Part shown: positions 59,316 through 64,000 of the stretch, one piece after another
Layout of the letters: each line of letters opens with the position of its first letter
Numbering within the stretch: position 1 is the first letter of the stretch
NCBI RefSeq assembly: GCF_963920925.1
Contig: NZ_CAWUDI010000020.1
Span: forward strand, 73,224-137,223
Origin: Rivularia sp963920925
GTDB taxonomy: Bacteria; Cyanobacteriota; Cyanobacteriia; Cyanobacteriales; Nostocaceae
DNA: 64,000 nt
Direction of reading: 5' to 3'
The notes under the pieces: generated by a model
What the model was told of the DNA's origin: nothing
The model's database searches: none
Seen by the model: the letters and a program-made list of their open reading frames with translations, nothing else
Position numbers and translations under genes: made by a program

Positions 59316-59391
59316 ACAAAAAGCGTTCGGGAGTGTTGCCGTGTTTCCACCCCAAACGCTTTCTGTTTATCACTTGCTCCTCACACACAAC
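59316..59391 (-). ncRNA. Yfr2/CyR1-type small RNA, copy A
   Basis: On the minus strand the predicted RNA starts near 59391 with GTTGTGTGTGAGGAGC, has a short unpaired stretch, and ends in a long stem: AAAGCGTTTGGGGTG pairs with CACTCCCGAACGCTTT around the loop GAAACACGGCAA, then TTTTT. The loop/stem junction GTGGAAACACGG is the conserved core of the cyanobacterial Yfr2/CyR1 (Cyano-1) sRNA family as I remember it. TAACCT just upstream may be the -10 box. The family is abundant and its targets are mostly unknown. Copy B lies 340 bp away in the same orientation. Confidence 0.65.
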
Positions 59392-59462
59392 CATAGGTTA
59401 GCATTGCTTTCTATAATGTACAAGTCTTTTACGTGACAGTTTGTAAACTGAACCTGTTTACA

Positions 59463-59518
59463 GTTCGTAGTAGCGCTTCAGCGCATCCGATCGGAGGCGC
59501 TGAAGCGCTACTACGAAC
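59463..59518. repeat. Perfect 22-bp inverted repeat between the two sRNA genes
   Basis: The arms at 59463-59484 (GTTCGTAGTAGCGCTTCAGCGC) and 59497-59518 are exact inverses with a 12-nt loop. The outer part equals the 7218 family; the inner part (gcgcttcagcgc) is itself palindromic. Confidence 0.85.
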
Positions 59519-59655
59519 AATTAAAAAACCCGATTTTTTGGAAAAACCAGGTTTCTTTATTTCTCGAATTCTCATGATTTATGATTTGTATGTGGTTATT
59601 ATGATGCTGACTCAAAAATGTCTAACCACTAACCACTAACCACTAATAATTAAAA

Positions 59656-59728
59656 AGCAAAAAGCGATCGGGAGTGTGACCGTGTTTCCACCCCAAGCGC
59701 TTTTCACTTTGCTCCTCACACACACAAC
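59656..59728 (-). ncRNA. Yfr2/CyR1-type small RNA, copy B
   Basis: Same layout as copy A. The 5' end is GTTGTGTGTGTGAGGAGC. The terminator stem is AAAGCGCTTGGGGTG with CACTCCCGATCGCTTT around GAAACACGGTCA, followed by TTTTTG. TAATCT (59732-59737) fits a -10 box at the right distance. The core is unchanged between copies, while the linker after GAGGAGC varies. It lies about 80 bp downstream of the purH stop on the same strand. Confidence 0.65.
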
Positions 59729-59809
59729 TATAGATTACCACTAGTTATATGAAATGAAAAGCATTCTTAACTACATTTTTGAAAATTCAGTTTTTTTTGT
59801 GGTATAATT

Positions 59810-61351
59810 TTAATGCAAAAAATGCCTGTTGCCGGTCAAAACCATTGTTAAGCCTAGTTTGTTGGCAGCTTCAATCGAATCTTGATCTCGTAGGCTTCCA
59901 CCCGGTTGAATAATCCCAGTAATTCCCGCTTCTGCTGCTGTTTTAACTGAGTCGTCGAAGGGGAAAAATCCGTCGCTAGCAAGAAATCCACCTTGTGCTT
60001 TCTCTTCAGCTTGCTCTAAGGCGATTTTTACGGCTCCGACTCGGTTCATTTGTCCCGCGCCAACTCCCAAGGTGGTAAGTTCTTTACTAACTACGATCGC
60101 GTTTGATTTAACGTGTTTGCAAACTTTCCAAGCAAAGAGTAATTCTTCTATTTCTTTTTGGCTGGGTTTTTTATCGGTGACTATCTGCCATTTATTGCTG
60201 TCGGCCAAAATATCATCGGCTGCCTGCATTAGAAATCCACCCGCAATTACTTTGATAGTTTCTAATCGTCCACTTTGTAAATCTGGCAGTATTAATACCC
60301 GCAATTTGGATTTAGCGGCGATAATCTCTTGTGCATCTTCTTCACAACCCGGTGCAACTACGCATTCTAAAAATGTCTTTGTTAATTCGGTTGCGGTTGC
60401 AGCATCGATTGGTTGATTTAAAGCGACAATTCCCCCAAAAGCGGACATTGAATCCGCGTTGAAGGCTTTTTGATAAGCTTCTACCAGAGTATTTCCTAAA
60501 GCGACACCGCAGGGATTGGTATGTTTGAGGACTACTGCTGCGGGATTGTCGGTAAACTCGGTGATGATGCGTCTGGCGGCTTCTAAATCGACTAAATTGT
60601 TGTAGCTCAGTTCCTTTCCTTGTAATTTAGTCGCAGCAGCCCATCCGCTAGCTGTTCCCGTTTGGTACCAAGCAGCGCTTTGATGGGGGTTTTCGCCGTA
60701 ACGCAGTGATTGTACTTGCTTGCCTGTAATGCTGAATTCTTGAGGAGTTTCTCGATTGTCGGCAACTTGACTGCTTAAATAAGATGAGATTGCGCGATCG
60801 TATTCAGAAGTATGCAAAAATCCTTTTAAAGCAGCCTTTTGACGAAATTCTAAAGACGCTTCACCTTTGTTTTGACGCAATTCTTGTAAATATTCTTCAT
60901 ACTGCGCCGGGTTGCATAATACTGTAAGATGAGCAAAGTTTTTTGCAGATGCTCTTAACATTGCTGGGCCACCGATATCAATTTGTTCGACGGCTTCTGA
61001 TAAACTAACTCCAGCTTTAGATATAGTTTCCTCAAAAGGATAGAGATTCACAACTACTAAATCGATCGGACGAATTTGATTATCTTCTAAATCCGCCACA
61101 TCTTGAGAATTATCTCGTCTGGCTAAAATACCGCCATGAATTCGCGGATGTAGAGTCTTTACACGTCCACCCAAAATCTCCGGAGAACCCGTATAATCGG
61201 CGACTTTGGTAACAGTTAATCCGGCATCTTGTAACACTTTCGCGGTGCCTCCACTGCTGATAAATTCAAACTTAAACTCCTCTTGCAAACTTCGAGCAAG
61301 TTCAACTAAACCTGTTTTATTCGATACACTCAGCAGTGCTAGACGCGCCAT
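59810..61351 (-). CDS. purH: Bifunctional AICAR formyltransferase / IMP cyclohydrolase PurH
   Basis: 513 residues. The N-terminal IMP cyclohydrolase domain begins ARLALLSVSNKTGLVELARSL and has ISSGGTAKVLQDAG, LGGRVKTLHPRIHGGILARR and NLYPFEET. The C-terminal AICAR transformylase domain contains LRYGENPHQSAAWY, AAVVLKHTNPCGVALG (with the catalytic Lys-His) and DGFFPFDDSVKTAAEAGITGIIQPGGSLRDQ. It catalyses the last two steps of IMP synthesis in the cytoplasm. Complete and standard length. Confidence 0.98.
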   Translation of the reverse strand: MARLALLSVSNKTGLVELARSLQEEFKFEFISSGGTAKVLQDAGLTVTKVADYTGSPEILGGRVKTLHPRIHGGILARRDNSQDVADLEDNQIRPIDLVVVNLYPFEETISKAGVSLSEAVEQIDIGGPAMLRASAKNFAHLTVLCNPAQYEEYLQELRQNKGEASLEFRQKAALKGFLHTSEYDRAISSYLSSQVADNRETPQEFSITGKQVQSLRYGENPHQSAAWYQTGTASGWAAATKLQGKELSYNNLVDLEAARRIITEFTDNPAAVVLKHTNPCGVALGNTLVEAYQKAFNADSMSAFGGIVALNQPIDAATATELTKTFLECVVAPGCEEDAQEIIAAKSKLRVLILPDLQSGRLETIKVIAGGFLMQAADDILADSNKWQIVTDKKPSQKEIEELLFAWKVCKHVKSNAIVVSKELTTLGVGAGQMNRVGAVKIALEQAEEKAQGGFLASDGFFPFDDSVKTAAEAGITGIIQPGGSLRDQDSIEAANKLGLTMVLTGNRHFLH

Positions 61352-61629
61352 AATTTATAACTTTCCTGGAATCTTAATTTATCAGCTTGGGAAAAGAATA
61401 TTTTAAAACTAAGCTGGCATTTAAAAATAGGAAATTTTTTTGGTAATGGGTAATTGGTAATAGTAAATAATATTAGTTATGAAGCGATTGTTTTCCGAAT
61501 CATCGTGAAATATACTTACTACTCGCTATTCCCAATGCCCAATCCCCAATGCCCAGTTCCCGATTCCCAATTCCCGATTCCCAATTACAGTAATATTAGA
61601 AAGCAAACCGGATTTCTTCATATTGACTG

Positions 61630-62259
61630 ATGGCTAAGGCTTTGGATTTTATTGACGTACCGCCAAATGGGGACAAAAAAGGATTAATCGTCATCTTGCA
61701 TGGTTGGGGTTCCAATGCAGAAGACGTGGCATCAATAGTACCTTTTTTACAATTACCGGGATATCATTTTGTATTTCCTAATGCACCTTTTCCTCATCCT
61801 CATTCACCCATAGGTAGAGCATGGTATGACCTGAGTCGGGATAATATGTATCAAGGGTTAGCCCAAAGTCGGGAATTACTAATTGATTTCTTGGAATCTT
61901 TAGAAAATACTACCGGCATACCCTTAAAAAACTCAATTTTGAGTGGTTTTTCTCAAGGAGGGGCAATGACTTTAGATGTAGGATTAAAGTTGCCCTTTGC
62001 AGGTTTAATTTCTATGAGTGGGTATTTACATTCAGATATCCATGGAGTTGAAACTCCGGCGAATAATTTTCTACCGCCAGTGTTAATTATGCATGGAAAA
62101 CAAGATGAAGTTGTGCCTTTACAGGCTGCTCAAAAAGCACGGGATGCATTAGAATTACAAGCAGTTTCTTTAGAATATCGTGAATTTGATGGAGGACACC
62201 AAATTAGTTCTCAAATGCTGGATGTCGCACGTACTTTCGTTCTCAGCAAGCTTACCTAA
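61630..62259 (+). CDS. Alpha/beta hydrolase, carboxylesterase/phospholipase type
   Basis: The 209-residue protein has the oxyanion segment LIVILHGWGSNAEDV, RAWYDL, the nucleophile S108 in GFSQGGAMTL, an acid in HGKQDEVVP and a His in FDGGHQIS. It matches the YpfH/EstB carboxylesterase group (PF02230). A typical cytosolic esterase acting on short-chain esters; the natural substrate is unknown. The start ATG gives MAKALDFIDV. Confidence 0.92.
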   Translation: MAKALDFIDVPPNGDKKGLIVILHGWGSNAEDVASIVPFLQLPGYHFVFPNAPFPHPHSPIGRAWYDLSRDNMYQGLAQSRELLIDFLESLENTTGIPLKNSILSGFSQGGAMTLDVGLKLPFAGLISMSGYLHSDIHGVETPANNFLPPVLIMHGKQDEVVPLQAAQKARDALELQAVSLEYREFDGGHQISSQMLDVARTFVLSKLT

Positions 62260-62413
62260 ATAAGGTTACAAAAGCTTTACAAAGTACGGTGAAATTCCGG
62301 TAGAAAATTCACGTAATTTGCGTCTATGAATGAGTATTATAGATTGGGTGGATGCGTTAAGCGCAAATAAACCCATGCTGGATGGTGTTGCTACTTACGG
62401 GAGGGGCTTGAAA

Positions 62414-62626
62414 ATGAAGACTTTGACCATTTCTAAAACCGATATTGACACCATGACTGAACAAGAGGTGGATAAATTGGCCACACGCTTGGAACAAGAC
62501 AACTACAGTAATGCCTTTGAAGGTTTAGATGATTGGCATTTACTGCGTGCGATCGCGTTTCAACGTCCCGAATTAGTAGAATCCTACATCCACCTTTTGG
62601 ATTTGGAAGCCTACGACGAAGCGTAA
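62414..62626 (+). CDS. DUF2555 protein
   Basis: From MKTLTISKTDIDTM the protein has 70 residues; GGAGGGG 7-8 nt upstream fixes this start and rules out the longer frame from 62330. The sequence TEQEVDKLATRLEQDNYSNAFEGLDDWHLLRAIAFQRPELVESYIHLLDLEAYDEA matches DUF2555, restricted to cyanobacteria and plastid relatives. Acidic, soluble, function unknown. Confidence 0.9.
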   Translation: MKTLTISKTDIDTMTEQEVDKLATRLEQDNYSNAFEGLDDWHLLRAIAFQRPELVESYIHLLDLEAYDEA

Positions 62627-62735
62627 TCAGTTATCAGTTAGCAGTTACCAGTTATCAGTTACTGTAAGACTTTGGTATATATAAGTTTTACAATATTGGT
62701 TGATAAACTGTTCATTGTTAATTGGTAATTGATAA

Positions 62736-63944
62736 ATGAAAAGGGTGCTGATTGGTGTTGGTGGCGGCATCGCTGCTTATAAAATTTGTGAAGTTGTTTC
62801 GACTCTATTTAAGTCTGGGGTGGAAGTACGGACAATTCTCACCAATTCCGCACAACACTTTATCACGCCTTTAACTTTTTCTACCCTTTCTCGTCAGTCT
62901 GCTTATACTGACGAGAATTTTTGGCATTCAAGTAATTCTCGCCCTTTACATATTGAGTTGGGAGAATGGGCAGATATTTTCTTAATTGCTCCCCTAACGG
63001 CGAATACTTTAGCAAAGTTAGCTTATGGAATGGCTGACAATCTTTTATTAAATACCGTTTTAGCTTCTACTTGTCCGATTTTGCTGGCTCCGGCGATGAA
63101 TACTGATATGTGGGATCAAGTTACGGTAAAACAGAATTGGCAGAAGATATTAACTTTAAGTCGTTTTCATACTTTGGAAACCGCATCGGGTTTATTAGCC
63201 TGCGACAGAGTTGGTGCGGGAAGAATGGCTGAAGCTCCAGAAATCGTTAGTCACGTACAGTCGTTGTTGCAAACTGGGGGAAAGCGAGATTTTTCTGGTA
63301 AAAAGGTTTTAATTAGTGCCGGAGGTACGCGAGAATATTTAGATCCCGTGCGGTTTATCGGCAATCCAGCTACAGGTAAAATGGGCTTGGCTTTAGCGCG
63401 TGCGGCTTTACATCGCGGTGCGGATGTGACTTTGGTGCGAGGTGCGGCGAGTTGGGATATTCCTTTGGGAGTCAAAGGTATAACGGTAGATACTGCCGAG
63501 GAAATGCGATCGCAAATGTTGCAGTGTTTGCCGGATGCAGATGTAATTATTATGTCGGCGGCTGTTGCGGATGTGAAGCCGAGGGAATATAGTTCGCAAA
63601 AGTTACCGAAAAAGGCGCTTCCAGAAGCTTTACCTTTGGAGAATGTGGGAGATATTATTGCCCAATTGGCGAGTTGCAAGCGTGAAAATCAGAAATTGAT
63701 TGGTTTTGCGGCTCAAAGTGGTGATATTGTCACCCCAGCGAGGGAGAAGTTGCAAAGAAAGAATTTAGATGCAATTGTTGCTAATCCGATAGATGAAATT
63801 AATAGTGGATTTGGTAGCGATACGAATAAAGCTATATATATAGATAGGAAAGGAAATGAAGTTGAGATTCCGATGTGTTCAAAATTGGAAATGGCGCATC
63901 GGATTTTAGATTTTAACAACGGATGCGTTTATTTGGGATTTTAG
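62736..63944 (+). CDS. coaBC: CoaBC: phosphopantothenoylcysteine synthetase/decarboxylase
   Basis: 402 residues. The N-terminal flavoprotein decarboxylase (CoaC) has VLIGVGGGIAAYKICEVVSTL, LHIELGEWADIFLIAPLTANTLAKLAYGMADNLL and PAMNTDMW. The C-terminal synthetase (CoaB) has KVLISAGGTREYLDPVRFIGNPATGKMGLALA, MSAAVADVKP and FAAQS. It turns phosphopantothenate plus cysteine into phosphopantetheine for CoA synthesis. Complete; the start ATG is MKRVLIG. Confidence 0.97.
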   Translation: MKRVLIGVGGGIAAYKICEVVSTLFKSGVEVRTILTNSAQHFITPLTFSTLSRQSAYTDENFWHSSNSRPLHIELGEWADIFLIAPLTANTLAKLAYGMADNLLLNTVLASTCPILLAPAMNTDMWDQVTVKQNWQKILTLSRFHTLETASGLLACDRVGAGRMAEAPEIVSHVQSLLQTGGKRDFSGKKVLISAGGTREYLDPVRFIGNPATGKMGLALARAALHRGADVTLVRGAASWDIPLGVKGITVDTAEEMRSQMLQCLPDADVIIMSAAVADVKPREYSSQKLPKKALPEALPLENVGDIIAQLASCKRENQKLIGFAAQSGDIVTPAREKLQRKNLDAIVANPIDEINSGFGSDTNKAIYIDRKGNEVEIPMCSKLEMAHRILDFNNGCVYLGF

Positions 63945-63949
63945 CAGTT

Positions 63950-64000
63950 TGTAGGTTGGGTTAGGTTCACTCTTATATAGTAAGAAAGCGAATAATCTAT
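63950..64000. mobile_element. Start of a further 'tgtaggttgggtta' MITE, cut by the window end
   Basis: tgtaggttgggttaggt at 63950 matches the left end of the copies at 54530, 54832 and 55940. The following bases (tcactcttatatag) diverge, so it may be a different subtype or a solo end. Confidence 0.45.

Noticed and set aside
59369..59392. Plus-strand match to the Yfr1 core (CTCCTCACACAC), also at 59711
   Set aside because: No terminator hairpin with U-tract follows on the plus strand, whereas the minus strand has promoter-like, core and terminator elements in the right order. The match is better read as the complement carried by the minus-strand sRNAs.
59433..59639. 68-codon ORF between the sRNA genes
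   Set aside because: It spans the perfect 22-bp inverted repeat and an 'aaaaacccgattttttgg' repeat; no protein-like character.
1..64000. tRNA, rRNA, tmRNA, RNase P RNA or cobalamin riboswitch
   Set aside because: Spacers were read on both strands for acceptor/T-loop-like patterns and known cores; none was convincing, including upstream of cbiB and leuS.

Overview
The window looks like chromosomal DNA of a filamentous, probably heterocyst-type cyanobacterium (Nostoc/Calothrix/Rivularia-like). The sequence is AT-rich and has many HIP1 octamers (GCGATCGC). Its spacers carry heptamer-type short tandem repeats (gttagga, gggcatt, ctcctaa families) and several dispersed hairpin repeats. Typical cyanobacterial genes are present: cruF/cruG of myxoxanthophyll synthesis, a cyAbrB regulator, a SigG-type sigma factor with an anti-sigma partner, a ComFB protein, hybrid kinases with GAF domains, DUF2103 next to clpS, and DUF2555. 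This placement is inferred from sequence character only.

Layout. 0-8.5 kb: the 3' end of a ferrochelatase-superfamily gene, an FMN-binding oxidase-like gene, a Uma2 nuclease, a large NACHT-HEAT STAND NTPase with ten 35-residue repeats, a small membrane-peptide gene, and RNase HI with a C-terminal extension. 8.6-13 kb: cruG, cruF, rpmA and rplU, with a structured rplU leader. 13.3-20.9 kb: an accessory stretch with a GmrSD-like DUF262/HNH protein divergent from a nucleotidyltransferase, a YdcF protein, a two-TM orphan, and an unusual serine recombinase. 21-28.8 kb: a GT39 glycosyltransferase, cyAbrB, an Rrf2 regulator, a 3'-truncated tnpB divergent from a ribbon-helix-helix gene, cbiB and pyrR.

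29-38.5 kb is a signalling block on the minus strand: two hybrid histidine kinases, an Rcp1-like response regulator, and a REC-PAS-GAF kinase. The last GAF domain of that kinase has cyanobacteriochrome-type Cys-His residues. 39-47 kb: moaE, clpS/DUF2103, a protein-free IS200/IS605-type remnant that looks like an omega-RNA scaffold, a MITE, an FAD oxidoreductase, an M23 peptidase, a ComFB protein and an L,D-transpeptidase. 47-53 kb: sigG, its anti-sigma factor and leuS. 53.6-57.2 kb: a GalU-like gene, then a DapF homologue lacking both catalytic cysteines, embedded in a 307-bp direct duplication with three MITE copies, then an LD-carboxypeptidase. 57.6-64 kb: small conserved genes, two tandem minus-strand small RNAs of the Yfr2/CyR1 type, purH, an esterase, DUF2555 and coaBC.

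No single large defence operon is visible. The defence-like genes (NACHT-HEAT, Uma2, GmrSD-like/NTase) are scattered among housekeeping genes. The best candidates for something undescribed are the Cys-less DapF locus, the divergent DUF262-HNH/nucleotidyltransferase pair with an inverted repeat between them, the twin sRNAs whose 5' ends complement the Yfr1 core motif, and the orphan omega-RNA-like element.
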